Assembly: GCA_028714695.1 (NCBI GenBank)
Contig: JAQTLX010000007.1
Location: 124,001 to 188,000, forward strand
From: Ignavibacteria bacterium
Lineage (GTDB): Bacteria > Bacteroidota > Ignavibacteria > Tepidaquicellales > Tepidaquicellaceae
Length of the DNA: 64,000 nt
Reading direction: 5' to 3'
In this document: piece by piece, positions 52,091-61,113 of the stretch
How positions within the stretch are numbered: the first letter of the stretch is position 1
Layout of the letters: the number at the start of each line of letters is the position of its first letter
Position numbers and translations under genes: made by a program
The notes under the pieces: model-generated
Database searches by the model: none
What the model was told of the DNA's origin: nothing
Seen by the model: the letters and a program-made list of their open reading frames with translations, nothing else

Positions 52091-53788
52091 ATGAAATATT
52101 CCAAATTATTACTTCTTGCAGCCGTAATGGTTGCAATATCAATATCCGGCTTCAAAGATGTTTATTCCCCGAAATATAAAATGGCAAATGACATTGTAAT
52201 CCGGAGAAACGATGGAGCGCTATATTTAAAAGGCATTATGAATTTTAAATTCAAGAATGACGTAACAAATGTTTCATCAAAGTCATTCAATATTGCAAAA
52301 CTGGATAATTTATTATCCAAATATACAGTTAACAAACTGGAACAAAGGCATCCTTTAAAACAAAATATTTCCAAAAGGATGAAAGGCGATGACCAGTTGG
52401 CAAGAATCTATTCGGTATATTATTCTGCCGACAGAGACCCGTCGGAATTAGCGGAAGAAATATTCAATCAAAACAAAGAACTGCTCGACTGGGCGGAACC
52501 TGATTACGTATATACTGCCGACTATATGCCGAATGATCCTCAGGTTGGAAGTCAATATCACATTTCGAAAATTGCGGCTTATACTGCATGGGACGTAACG
52601 CAGGGCGATACAAACGTTGTAATCGGAATGGTTGATACGGGAAGCGACCTTGACCATCCCGACCTTGCGGCAAACATAAAATTTAATTATGCCGAGAATC
52701 CTACTAACGGCATCGATGACGACAACAACGGATATGTTGATGACTATAGAGGCTGGGATTTTGCGGGAGCGGATTATCATGCATTATCGGAGGACAACAA
52801 TCCGAACATTACGACTTCTTACTGTGATCACGGTTCGCATACTTCTGGATGCGCTTCCGAGGTAACGAACAACGGTGTAGCAGGTTCAGGAATCGGATTT
52901 AAATGCAAACTTCTTATATCAAAACACGGGGCTGACAACGATAATACAGGCAGCGGTTCATCGTATTTATACAGAACAGACGCGGGCATAGTTTATTTAT
53001 ACCAGAACGGCGTAAAAGTTATAAATTGCAGTTTCGGAGGCACTACATCATCGGGGTATACTCAATTAGCAATAGCGAATGCGTGGGATGCCGGTGTTGT
53101 AATATGCGCGTCTGCAGGAAATGACGGTTCGAATGTTCCGCGGTATCCCGCATCATATTCGAATGTAGTTTCCGTAGCATCCACAGATAATTCTGATCAT
53201 AAATCGTGGTTCTCGAATTATCATTCGACGGTCGACGTTTGCGCTCCGGGTTCAAGCATATACAGTACTTTATGGAACAATACATATGCCACCTGGGACG
53301 GAACTTCCATGTCGTCTCCGATTTGCGCGGGTACGGTTGCTTTGATATTTTCGAAGTATCCGGCATATACGCCTGCTCAGGTCACGACAAGGCTGTTTAA
53401 CGGATGCGATGATATATCTGCGCTCAATCCCGGATATGCAGGCTTGCTCGGCCATGGAAGAATTAACGCCTATAAATCCGTGCAGGTTTTATCATCAATT
53501 AATCCGAACGGAAATGACGTTCCAAAGAGTTTCGCACTCGGTCAGAACTATCCGAATCCTTTCAATCCGGTGACAAAAATTAATTTCTCCGTACCGAAAG
53601 CATCAAACGTAAAATTAACGGTTTATGACATGACGGGAAAAGAAGTTGAAACAATCGTGAATGAATCAAAGGCAGCGGGAAATTACACTGCTAATTTCAA
53701 CGCGATGGTTTTATCGAGCGGCGCGTATTTCTATAAACTCACCGCAGGCAGTTATTCGGATGTAAAGAAAATGTTATTAATAAAATAA
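52091..53788 (+). CDS. Secreted subtilisin-like (S8) serine peptidase with T9SS sorting domain
   Basis: 565 residues. Signal/anchor region at 1-20 (LLLLAAVMVAISISGF), an inhibitor-type propeptide (about 40-160), then the catalytic triad: Asp182 in GMVDTGSDLDHPD, His247 in CDHGSHTSG and Ser406 in GTSMSSPICAG; the oxyanion Asn is in CASAGNDGSN. The C-terminal about 80 residues are a T9SS sorting domain (LGQNYPNPFNPVTK, GKEVETIVN, GAYFYKLTAGSYSDVKKM). Extracellular protein breakdown is likely. Intact, with normal length. Confidence 0.93.
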   Translation: MKYSKLLLLAAVMVAISISGFKDVYSPKYKMANDIVIRRNDGALYLKGIMNFKFKNDVTNVSSKSFNIAKLDNLLSKYTVNKLEQRHPLKQNISKRMKGDDQLARIYSVYYSADRDPSELAEEIFNQNKELLDWAEPDYVYTADYMPNDPQVGSQYHISKIAAYTAWDVTQGDTNVVIGMVDTGSDLDHPDLAANIKFNYAENPTNGIDDDNNGYVDDYRGWDFAGADYHALSEDNNPNITTSYCDHGSHTSGCASEVTNNGVAGSGIGFKCKLLISKHGADNDNTGSGSSYLYRTDAGIVYLYQNGVKVINCSFGGTTSSGYTQLAIANAWDAGVVICASAGNDGSNVPRYPASYSNVVSVASTDNSDHKSWFSNYHSTVDVCAPGSSIYSTLWNNTYATWDGTSMSSPICAGTVALIFSKYPAYTPAQVTTRLFNGCDDISALNPGYAGLLGHGRINAYKSVQVLSSINPNGNDVPKSFALGQNYPNPFNPVTKINFSVPKASNVKLTVYDMTGKEVETIVNESKAAGNYTANFNAMVLSSGAYFYKLTAGSYSDVKKMLLIK

Positions 53789-53808
53789 GGATATTGTTTT
53801 ATTAGTAA

Positions 53809-53902
53809 CCCGCCTATCTTTTTGGCGGGATGGTATTAAAATAATTTTAAAAATATAATTGGTTTATAATCCCCGTTTGAAAAATCAGACGGGGATTTTT
53901 TA
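53809..53902. terminator. Two hairpins between the convergent subtilase and pentapeptide genes
   Basis: CCCGCC/GGCGGG at 53809-53829 and a terminator AATCCCCGT / ACGGGGATT with T tract at 53868-53902. The second can work in both directions and separates the convergent genes. Confidence 0.75.
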
Positions 53903-53918
53903 TTTCCGATACTCTTCC

Positions 53919-54785
53919 TTATATAACCGTGACTTTGGATAAATCGGCATCCATGCTTTTGAGCGCGGCAAAGGTCAGTTTATCCATCATCGCGCCGTCA
54001 AAGCAGATAGTTTTGATTGCACGGTAGTATTTATTGGTAAGGGCAAACGCCGGTATGAACGACACATTCTTAAGAGTCGCTTCTTTAAATGTTACATCGT
54101 TCAGCGCTGCTTTGTCAAATCTAACACCAATGAAGGTCAGTTCGTCCAGACAGATGCCCCGCATGTCGCAGTATTTGAAATCGACTCCGGCGAAAGTACA
54201 CTTCTCAAAGACAGTCCTTCTAAGGTCTGTCATGTTCATCTTTACGTCGATAAGTTTCACATCGGTGAATTTTGTTTCGGTTAAATCAAGTTTGCTGAAT
54301 TCGGTACGTACAAGAATCGTTTTATTAAAACTCGCACCCGCGAGGTCAAGGGTGGAGAAACTGCAGTCTGTCAGATTCGTTCCGTCAAAATTGGCTTCAT
54401 GCATATCGCTGCTTTTGAATGAACTGCCTGTCAGGTCAGCACGGCTGAAATCGGAGTTACGAAGCGCGCTTGCTGAAAATTTTCTGTTATGAGCGGTAAC
54501 GCCTGCAAAGTCGCTGCCCGGCAGGCTGCTTGCGGTAAAGTTTGTAAGTATCTGCCTCTCCAGCGAGCGTGAGAGATTCGCGACCTCCTGTATTGTCAGT
54601 TCAATGTTGCCGATACTATCGATTGTCATCTCAAATGCTGTTTCGTCATCCTTTCCTTCGGCTTTGAGTTCATTATACCTTTCCTGCAAATCGGAAAGCA
54701 AATCTTCCTTTAGTTCCGCCACACTTTTTACCCCGTCGTAAAGTGCGAATACGCCGTTTAAATAATTTATTAATTTCTCATTCAT
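53919..54785 (-). CDS. Permease-prefix-like domain fused to a pentapeptide-repeat beta-helix
   Basis: 288 residues. Residues 1-60 (NEKLINYLNGVFALYDGVKS, DLLSDLQERYNELKAEGKDD, AFEMTIDSIGNI) resemble the HAAS/permease-prefix domain usually found with PadR regulators. From about 95 to 265 the chain is a right-handed quadrilateral beta-helix of A(D/N)LxF-type steps: ALRNSDFSRADLTGSSF, MHEANFDGTNLTDCSF, LAGASF, MRGICL, EATLKNVSF. No membrane helix is seen, unlike the usual HAAS partners. The gene follows padR after 3 bases, so the pair is one operon. The PadR protein may control it, and the protein may sense or protect something; no function can be stated. Confidence 0.8.
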   Translation of the reverse strand: MNEKLINYLNGVFALYDGVKSVAELKEDLLSDLQERYNELKAEGKDDETAFEMTIDSIGNIELTIQEVANLSRSLERQILTNFTASSLPGSDFAGVTAHNRKFSASALRNSDFSRADLTGSSFKSSDMHEANFDGTNLTDCSFSTLDLAGASFNKTILVRTEFSKLDLTETKFTDVKLIDVKMNMTDLRRTVFEKCTFAGVDFKYCDMRGICLDELTFIGVRFDKAALNDVTFKEATLKNVSFIPAFALTNKYYRAIKTICFDGAMMDKLTFAALKSMDADLSKVTVI

Positions 54786-54788
54786 AAT

Positions 54789-55133
54789 TTATGGGTTTAT
54801 AATTAATTTATCCAGAATTTGCTTTGTAAAATCCCAGTTTTGTTCGTTTTCTTTGTACAACTTGCGGCCCCCGGCAGTAATGCGGTAATATTTCCGCCTG
54901 CCGCCAAATGTCTCGTCGCCCCAATAAGATGTAATATGACCGTCACTTTCGAGACGCTTTAGGCTTGAATACATTGTTGCCTCTTTCAATTCATAAAGTT
55001 GCTGTGTGCGCTCGTACACCAGTTTAGTAATTTCATAACCGTACTTATCGCCATTTATTAAAAGGTTAAGGATGATAGTATCGGTGTGTCCCCTCAGTAA
55101 ATCTGACGATAGTTTTTTATTAATATTTTTCAT
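54789..55133 (-). CDS. PadR family transcriptional regulator
   Basis: 114 residues, a winged helix typical of short PadR proteins: LLRGHTDTIILNLLINGDKYGYEI at the start, LKEATMYSSLKRLESDGHI as recognition helix with wing GDETFGGRRKYYRIT, and GGRKLYKENEQNWDF as dimer helix. PadR proteins usually repress the next genes and are released by a ligand. The promoter/operator in front is well defined (55150-55193). The downstream gene is the HAAS-pentapeptide fusion. Confidence 0.93.
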   Translation of the reverse strand: MKNINKKLSSDLLRGHTDTIILNLLINGDKYGYEITKLVYERTQQLYELKEATMYSSLKRLESDGHITSYWGDETFGGRRKYYRITAGGRKLYKENEQNWDFTKQILDKLIINP

Positions 55134-55149
55134 AATTATTTATTTATAA

Positions 55150-55193
55150 TGACAATCATAGTACAACATATACCATATTACTATGACTGTCAA
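55150..55193 (-). promoter_or_regulatory. padR promoter overlapped by a 14-bp inverted repeat operator
   Basis: Read on the minus strand, TTGACA (55188-55193) and TATGTT (55165-55170) are 17 bases apart, a sigma70-like promoter. The inverted repeat TGACAATCATAGTA (55150-55163) / TACTATGACTGTCA (55179-55192) agrees in 13 of 14 positions with 15 bases between. It covers the -35 box and part of the spacer and leader. Its place suggests autorepression by PadR. Confidence 0.7.
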
Positions 55194-55597
55194 GGTAATT
55201 TTTATTTGATTATTTTCAGCCGGGTAAGATGAAAAAACCCGCGATGCGAATATCGAAGAAAGACTATTAATATGCGGAGTGTGTGTTATGGCGGGCAGAT
55301 CGGAAGAAATTGAAAAATTAAGATGACGCCTGCCTAAACGGGTTCAAAGGATAAAGTTACTCTTATTCTACAAAGATCCCGCCGCTATGCGGCTAAAAAG
55401 ATTCTGTTATTCTTATTCTACAAAGATTCTATTATATCGCTCCTCCGGAACTTCGCTTAGGGGCGGGCTTCATTTGCCACAGATATGCTTCGACTCCCCG
55501 CAGTTATTCTTCATTCATCGCAGATATGCTTCGACTCGCCGCCGCAGCCTTTCGGCTTATGCGTCAGTTTGAACACTTGACGCCGTTGAGGAAATGC
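55194..55597. other. Gene-free stretch with short repeats
   Basis: No gene seen. TTATTCTACAAAGAT occurs twice (about 55363-55377 and 55413-55427) and CAGATATGCTTCGACTC twice (about 55481 and 55521). GTCAGTTTGAACACTTGACG near 55563 is a weak hairpin. Confidence 0.5.
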
Positions 55598-55620
55598 AAA
55601 AGGGGCTAAGCGCCCCTTTT
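55598..55620. terminator. Terminator of the sigma-mutS-scpB operon
   Basis: AAAAGGGGC (55598-55606), loop TAAGC, GCCCCTTTT (55612-55620). Read on the minus strand it ends in T4 about 33 bases after the scpB stop. It works in both directions. Confidence 0.75.
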
Positions 55621-55652
55621 TATATCGAATTTAATCTTCCTTATGTCCGGAT

Positions 55653-56444
55653 TTATTTTCCTTTGTAGTCGGGTTTGCGTTTCTCTTTGAATGAGTTAAT
55701 GCCTTCTTTATAATCTTCGCTGCAATAGACTTTCCGCCTTAGTGATTCGATATGTTCGAACGCGTTCGGCGTTATTGGGTGAGCGTTCGTGAGTATTCTG
55801 AATTGTTCTTTTATTACTTCAATCGAGAGAGGTGAATTCTTCGAAATTTTTGACGCGAGGTCATAGGTGAATGTTTCAACATCAGTGCTGTCAACTATAT
55901 GATTAATGATTCCGAAGTGAAGCGCCGTTTCGGCATCTACAGGAGTGCCGGTAAAAAACATTTCCTTAGCATGGCTTAGACCCAGTCTGTTTATGAAATG
56001 CAGTATTCCGCTTGCGTTATACGGCACGCCGATTTTTGCAGGTGTAATTGCAAAAGAACATTCAGGTGTACCTATCGCAAGGTCGCAGGTAATCGTTAGG
56101 TCGCATGCGCCTCCCCATACGCTTCCTTCAATCATCGCGATAACGGGAGCGGGATATGTCTGAATTGCGGACAGGGCTTTTTCGAGCGGCTTTTCCTGCC
56201 CGAGCGGGTCGATGCCGTCCAACGGAAGTTCGTTAATATCGTGTCCGGAAGACCAGACCTTCGACCATTTTGCCGAGCGAATGATTACGACCCTTGCTTT
56301 TTCTTCTTTGAATTCCAACAGCGCTTCTATTATTTCGAGAAGCATAGCGGAAGTGAGCGCATTTAGTTTTGAAGGATTGTTGAAAATTATTGTTCCGATT
56401 TTATCGCGAAGTTCAGCAATAATGAAATCATATTTGTTTGCCAT
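55653..56444 (-). CDS. scpB: Methylmalonyl-CoA decarboxylase (enoyl-CoA hydratase family)
   Basis: 263 residues, crotonase fold. SKVWSSGHDINELPLDG, MIEGSVWGGACDL, FAITPAKIGVPYNASGILHF and the C-terminal SEDYKEGINSFKEKRKPDYKGK match the E. coli YgfG/ScpB protein closely along its whole length. The reaction is methylmalonyl-CoA to propionyl-CoA plus CO2. No other Sbm-pathway genes are seen here. The start overlaps the mutS end by 17 bases, so the two are coupled. The family is certain and the subfamily probable. Confidence 0.85.
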   Translation of the reverse strand: MANKYDFIIAELRDKIGTIIFNNPSKLNALTSAMLLEIIEALLEFKEEKARVVIIRSAKWSKVWSSGHDINELPLDGIDPLGQEKPLEKALSAIQTYPAPVIAMIEGSVWGGACDLTITCDLAIGTPECSFAITPAKIGVPYNASGILHFINRLGLSHAKEMFFTGTPVDAETALHFGIINHIVDSTDVETFTYDLASKISKNSPLSIEVIKEQFRILTNAHPITPNAFEHIESLRRKVYCSEDYKEGINSFKEKRKPDYKGK

Positions 56445-59055
56445 TGGAAAGGTCCTTAAGTTTTGTTAGTATATTAAGCGCTTCAAGGGGTGTGGTGTTT
56501 TCCAGATTAGTATTTTCGAGCACTCTCTTGATTTCATCTTTATAAAGAATTCCGTTGTCGACTTCAAATAAACTTATCTGAATGTCGTTGAGATGTTTTT
56601 TCCTGAATTCCTTGTCTTCAAAATTCTTAAGAATATCCTTTGCTCTTGTTGTAACGGAGTCGGGAAGTCCTGCCATTTGCGCGACCTGTATGCCGTAACT
56701 ATGGTCGGCTGTGCCTTCCGTTATTTTTCTGAGAAAAATAACTTTGTCGCCGTATTCTTTCACTTCGACGCGGTAGTTCTTAATCCTGTCGTACATGTCG
56801 GCAAGAGAATTAAGTTCGTGATAGTGAGTGGCAAATAAAGTTTTCGCTCTCACATTCGGATTCTCATGAAGATATTCTGTAATAGCCCATGCAATAGAAA
56901 TGCCGTCGTATGTACTTGTTCCTCTTCCGATTTCATCGAGAAGGAGAAGACTTCTTGAAGTAGCGTTATTCAGTATATTCGCGGCTTCGTGCATTTCGAC
57001 AAGGAATGTGCTTTCGCCTTTTGCGATATTATCGGATGCGCCGACTCTTGTGAATATTTTATCTACTATACCGATTTTCGCGCTCTTAGCGGGAACGAAA
57101 CATCCGATTTGTGCTAGGAGAACGATAAGTCCTGTTTGTCTCAGGAAACTTGATTTACCGCTCATGTTCGGTCCTGTAAGAATCAAAATCTGATTGTCAT
57201 TTGTGTCTATGAACGTGTCGTTTGGAATATATTTTTCTCCCGCGGGAAGAAGGCGTTCTATTACCGGATGACGTCCTTCTGATATTTCAATTTTATCTTC
57301 TTCGTTTATTTCGGGACGAATGTAACGGTATTTATCCGAGACTTCAGCGAAACTTACGAGAGTATCTATCGCTGCAATTGTGCCTGCTGTTTTTTGTATA
57401 AGGTCTGTGAATTGAAGTATAAAAACTCTTAGTTCGTTGAATATTCTGTTCTCGATTGTAGTAATCTTTTCTTCGGCATTAAATATTTTATCTTCATATA
57501 CTTTCAGTTCTTCGGTAATAAAACGTTCATTGTTTACGAGAGTCTGCTTGCGGATATAATCCGGCGGTACTTTATCGAGATTGGCTTTAGTGACATCTAT
57601 ATAATATCCGAAAACTTTATTGAAGTCAACTTTAAGAGAACTGATGCCAGTCCTTTTTCTTTCTTTGGACTGGAAGTTCTCAATCCATGTTTTGCCGTTA
57701 ATGTGGATTTCTTTTATTTCATCCAGTTCCGCCTCGAATCCCTTATTGATAATTCCGTATTTGTCGGTACCCGACAGGAAATTTTCGTTTATGATTTTTT
57801 CTATTTCCGAAGTCAGTTCTTTCGCTTCGGTTAAATTATCATGCAGAGTTTTTACCGCGCTGCTGTCGAAAATCTCAAGAAGTTTTTTAACGTCGATTGA
57901 TTTTCGCATGGAAATTTTCAACTGAACAATGTCGCGCGGAACGGCTTTGCCCGTTGCTATTTTGGAAAGAAGACGTTCAAGGTCCGCAATTGAATTTAAA
58001 TCCTCGATAAGTGTCGTTCTCGAATTTTTGTCTTCAAAGAAGCACGTGACTGCTTCAAGCCTTCTGTTTATTTGTTCGAGTCTTTTCAGCGGTCTTGATA
58101 CCCATTTCTTAAGAAGCCGTCCTCCCATCGGAGTCTGAGTTTTATCGAGAATTGAAATCAATGTTCCTTCTCTGCCCCCTTCTGTAATTGAAGATGTTAT
58201 TTCAAGGTTGCGTTTAGTGGAAGGGTCGAGAATAATATAGTCGGTAAAATCGTAGTGATAAATCTTTTTAATATGCTCGAGTTTGTTCTTCTGAGTCTCA
58301 TTCAGGTAGTTCATTATGCAGCCCGCGGCTACAATTCCTTCTCTCATGTCATCTATACCGAACCCTTTAAGCGATTGCGTGCCGAACTGGTTTGTAAGCA
58401 GTTCCTTCGCGTAATCGAGATTAAACACCCAGTCATCGACTTTAGTAATTGTGAACGGAGGTTTATCCTCTTCAAAGACCGGCGTTTCCGGGAAATTCAG
58501 TGCCTTATAAATTTTCTCTTTTCCTCTTTTTTGAATTAGAAGTTCGGCGGGATTTATTGTCCCGATTTGTTCGGGCAGATTTTTTACTAGAATTTCCGAT
58601 GTTGCAAATTCTCCCGTCGAAGCATCACAGAATGAAAATCCGCAGATGTCGTCCTTAATATAGACGGCGGCAAGAAAATTATTAGACTTATGGCTGAGGA
58701 GTTTATCCGAAAAAGTTGCGCCCGGTGTTACTACTTCGACCACATCCCGTTTCACAATTCCTTTCGCGAATTTGGGGTCTTCCAATTGTTCGCATACTGC
58801 GACTCTGTGACCCGCTTTAACGAGTTTCGGAAGATAGTTATCGAGAGCATGGTGCGGGAATCCCGCAAGGGGTGTATCGGCGGCAGCGCCGATTGAACGT
58901 TTAGTAAGAGTAATGCCGAGAACTTTTGAAGCGGTAACCGCGTCATCATCGAAAGTTTCGTAGAAATCACCCATTCTGAAGAGAAGAATCATTTCAGGAT
59001 ATTTTTCCTTGACCTTCCTGTACTGCTTCATCAAAGGTGTTTCCCGGTCTTTCAT
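56428..59055 (-). CDS. mutS: DNA mismatch repair protein MutS
   Basis: 875 residues, full-length MutS. Mismatch-binding FRMGDFYETFDDD (Phe-x-Glu), connector and lever regions, Walker A TGPNMSGKSSFLRQ and LLLDEIGRGTSTYDG, and ATHYHELNSLAD. It starts one base after the sigma factor stop and overlaps scpB. It recognises base mismatches. mutL is not in the window. Confidence 0.98.
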   Translation of the reverse strand: MKDRETPLMKQYRKVKEKYPEMILLFRMGDFYETFDDDAVTASKVLGITLTKRSIGAAADTPLAGFPHHALDNYLPKLVKAGHRVAVCEQLEDPKFAKGIVKRDVVEVVTPGATFSDKLLSHKSNNFLAAVYIKDDICGFSFCDASTGEFATSEILVKNLPEQIGTINPAELLIQKRGKEKIYKALNFPETPVFEEDKPPFTITKVDDWVFNLDYAKELLTNQFGTQSLKGFGIDDMREGIVAAGCIMNYLNETQKNKLEHIKKIYHYDFTDYIILDPSTKRNLEITSSITEGGREGTLISILDKTQTPMGGRLLKKWVSRPLKRLEQINRRLEAVTCFFEDKNSRTTLIEDLNSIADLERLLSKIATGKAVPRDIVQLKISMRKSIDVKKLLEIFDSSAVKTLHDNLTEAKELTSEIEKIINENFLSGTDKYGIINKGFEAELDEIKEIHINGKTWIENFQSKERKRTGISSLKVDFNKVFGYYIDVTKANLDKVPPDYIRKQTLVNNERFITEELKVYEDKIFNAEEKITTIENRIFNELRVFILQFTDLIQKTAGTIAAIDTLVSFAEVSDKYRYIRPEINEEDKIEISEGRHPVIERLLPAGEKYIPNDTFIDTNDNQILILTGPNMSGKSSFLRQTGLIVLLAQIGCFVPAKSAKIGIVDKIFTRVGASDNIAKGESTFLVEMHEAANILNNATSRSLLLLDEIGRGTSTYDGISIAWAITEYLHENPNVRAKTLFATHYHELNSLADMYDRIKNYRVEVKEYGDKVIFLRKITEGTADHSYGIQVAQMAGLPDSVTTRAKDILKNFEDKEFRKKHLNDIQISLFEVDNGILYKDEIKRVLENTNLENTTPLEALNILTKLKDLSNGKQI

Positions 59056-59056
59056 C

Positions 59057-59668
59057 CTAATAATGTATTATTTTATCTTTAAGATACTTATTTAATAATT
59101 CTCTTCCTCTGAAAATGTGCGCTTTGACGGTGCCGAGCGGAAGTTTAAGCACTTTCGATATTTCTTCATATTCCTTCTCGTCCCGATGTCTCATAAGAAT
59201 AACCATCCTGTATTTCTCCGGCAGGCTGGCGATTGCCTCCTCGAGGAGGACTTTTCGTTCATCTTCCATTATAGCCCTGTCGGGTTTATATTCATCGTCG
59301 GGAATCTCAAACCTGAGGTCATCATCTTCGTTGTCGATTTCCTTGTCTATTGAGATAGTGTTTAACTTTTTCTTTCTAAGATAGTCTATGCAGTTATTGG
59401 AAGCGATTTTATAAAGCCAGGTTGAAAATGCAAACTGTCTGTCGAATTTCTCAAGCGAGTTGAAAGCCTTTATGAAAGCTTCCTGCGCAAGGTCTTCGAC
59501 ATCCTCCTTATTGTAAATCATTCTGTAAATCAGATTATGAACCAGGTTATAATATTTTTTCATTAACTTATCATAAGCGGACTGGTCGCCTTTGACAGCA
59601 TTATCAATCAATTCATAATCTTCGAATTTAGAGTTGTTCTTATTTTCCTGATTCTTTTCTTCTGCCAT
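59057..59668 (-). CDS. ECF-type RNA polymerase sigma factor
   Basis: 203 residues with sigma2 (YYNLVHNLIYRMIYNKEDVE, DLAQEAFIKAFNSLEKFD, FSTWLYKIASNNCIDYLRK) and sigma4 (LPEKYRMVILMRHRDEKEYE, LPLGTVKAHIFRGRELLNKY). An acidic linker (NEDDDLRFEIPDDEYKPD) joins them. No anti-sigma gene is adjacent: mutS and scpB follow directly on the same strand. It could act without an anti-sigma partner, controlled by its own expression. Targets are unknown. Confidence 0.9.
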   Translation of the reverse strand: MAEEKNQENKNNSKFEDYELIDNAVKGDQSAYDKLMKKYYNLVHNLIYRMIYNKEDVEDLAQEAFIKAFNSLEKFDRQFAFSTWLYKIASNNCIDYLRKKKLNTISIDKEIDNEDDDLRFEIPDDEYKPDRAIMEDERKVLLEEAIASLPEKYRMVILMRHRDEKEYEEISKVLKLPLGTVKAHIFRGRELLNKYLKDKIIHY

Positions 59669-59794
59669 TTAAACCATTGATATCATTTATCTTGAACAAG
59701 TAAAATAAATAAATACACTCAAATACTAAATGTAAATCATCAGGAAACGTCTTTATTCGTTTTTTGTTATAATTATTAAAGGTAAATTTCGCAA

Positions 59795-61102
59795 ATGAAG
59801 GTAAAAAAAGACAAAGTTCAGATAATTACACTCGGATGTTCGAAAAATCTTGTTGATTCGGAGCATTTGATGGCTCACATGAAGGCGGGTGATATTGAAA
59901 TAGTGGAAGAGGGCAAGAAAGCAGATGTTGTTATTATCAATACTTGCGGCTTCATACAATCCGCAAAGGAAGAATCCATTAATACAATATTAGCCGCAGT
60001 TGAAAACAAAAAAAGGGGCAAGATTGACAGTGTTTTCGTTGCAGGGTGTCTTTCGGAGAGATATATGGATGATCTCAGAAAAGAAATTCCCGAAGTTGAC
60101 GAATATTTCGGAAATACATACGAGAAAAAGACCGTTTTTGGGATACTGAATTCACTCGGAATAGACTACAGAAAAAATCTCATCGGGGAAAGGCTTGTAA
60201 CTACTCCGAAGCATTACGCGTATTTGAAAATAAGCGAGGGCTGCGATAATCCATGTTCTTTTTGTGCTATACCCATAATGAGGGGCGGTCATGTATCGAC
60301 GCCGTTGAAGGAAATAATAAATGAAGCGGAAAAACTTTCCGATAAAGGTGTAAAAGAACTGATAATAATAGGTCAGGATACAACATACTGGGGTAAGGAT
60401 ATAAACGGGAACAGAGAGATTTCAAAAGTACTTAACGGGATATCGAATGTCGCGGGCATCGAGTGGATAAGGTTAATGTATGCTTATCCATCCGGATTTC
60501 CTGACGATTTAATTCAGACTATTGTAGACAATCCGAAGATTTGCAATTATATAGATATTCCCATTCAACATGTATCGGACAACGTTCTTAAGGTAATGAG
60601 AAGGGGAACTACAAAAAGCCGTCAGATAAAATTATTAGAGAAGATAAGAAAGGAAATACCCGGCGTTGCGATAAGAACGACGGTATTAACGGGTCACCCA
60701 GGCGAGACTGAAAAGGATTTCGAAGAACTTCTGGATTTCATTAAAGAATTCAGATTCGACAGACTGGGTGTGTTTACTTACTCGGAAGAAGAGGGAACTC
60801 ATGCTGCGGATTTAAAGGATTCGATTACGCAAAAAGAAAAGAATTTAAGGCAGAAGAAAATACTCGATGCACAGAAGATTATATCGCTTGAGAACAACAG
60901 TGCGATGGTTAATTCAAGCATTGAAGTCTTAATTGAAAGAAAAGAAAATGATTATTACATTGGAAGAACATATAAAGACGCGCCTGAGATCGACCAGGAA
61001 GTCTATATTGAAAGCGGCAAGAAATTAAAAGCGGGAAATTTTTACAATGTCAGAGTTACTGACTTTGAAGACTTTGACCTATTCGGTGTATTGAACAAAT
61101 AA
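59795..61102 (+). CDS. rimO: Ribosomal protein S12 methylthiotransferase RimO
   Basis: 435 residues: N-terminal UPF0004 domain (VQIITLGCSKNLVDSEHLMA, INTCGFIQSAKEES, FVAGCLSERY with three cluster Cys), radical SAM core with CxxxCxxC in EGCDNPCSFCAIP, and a C-terminal TRAM domain. LGCSKN and the GFIQSAKEES segment favour RimO over MiaB. It methylthiolates an Asp of ribosomal protein S12. It is 11 bases before the GWxTD gene. Confidence 0.95.
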   Translation: MKVKKDKVQIITLGCSKNLVDSEHLMAHMKAGDIEIVEEGKKADVVIINTCGFIQSAKEESINTILAAVENKKRGKIDSVFVAGCLSERYMDDLRKEIPEVDEYFGNTYEKKTVFGILNSLGIDYRKNLIGERLVTTPKHYAYLKISEGCDNPCSFCAIPIMRGGHVSTPLKEIINEAEKLSDKGVKELIIIGQDTTYWGKDINGNREISKVLNGISNVAGIEWIRLMYAYPSGFPDDLIQTIVDNPKICNYIDIPIQHVSDNVLKVMRRGTTKSRQIKLLEKIRKEIPGVAIRTTVLTGHPGETEKDFEELLDFIKEFRFDRLGVFTYSEEEGTHAADLKDSITQKEKNLRQKKILDAQKIISLENNSAMVNSSIEVLIERKENDYYIGRTYKDAPEIDQEVYIESGKKLKAGNFYNVRVTDFEDFDLFGVLNK

Positions 61103-61113
61103 AAATCAGAAAA

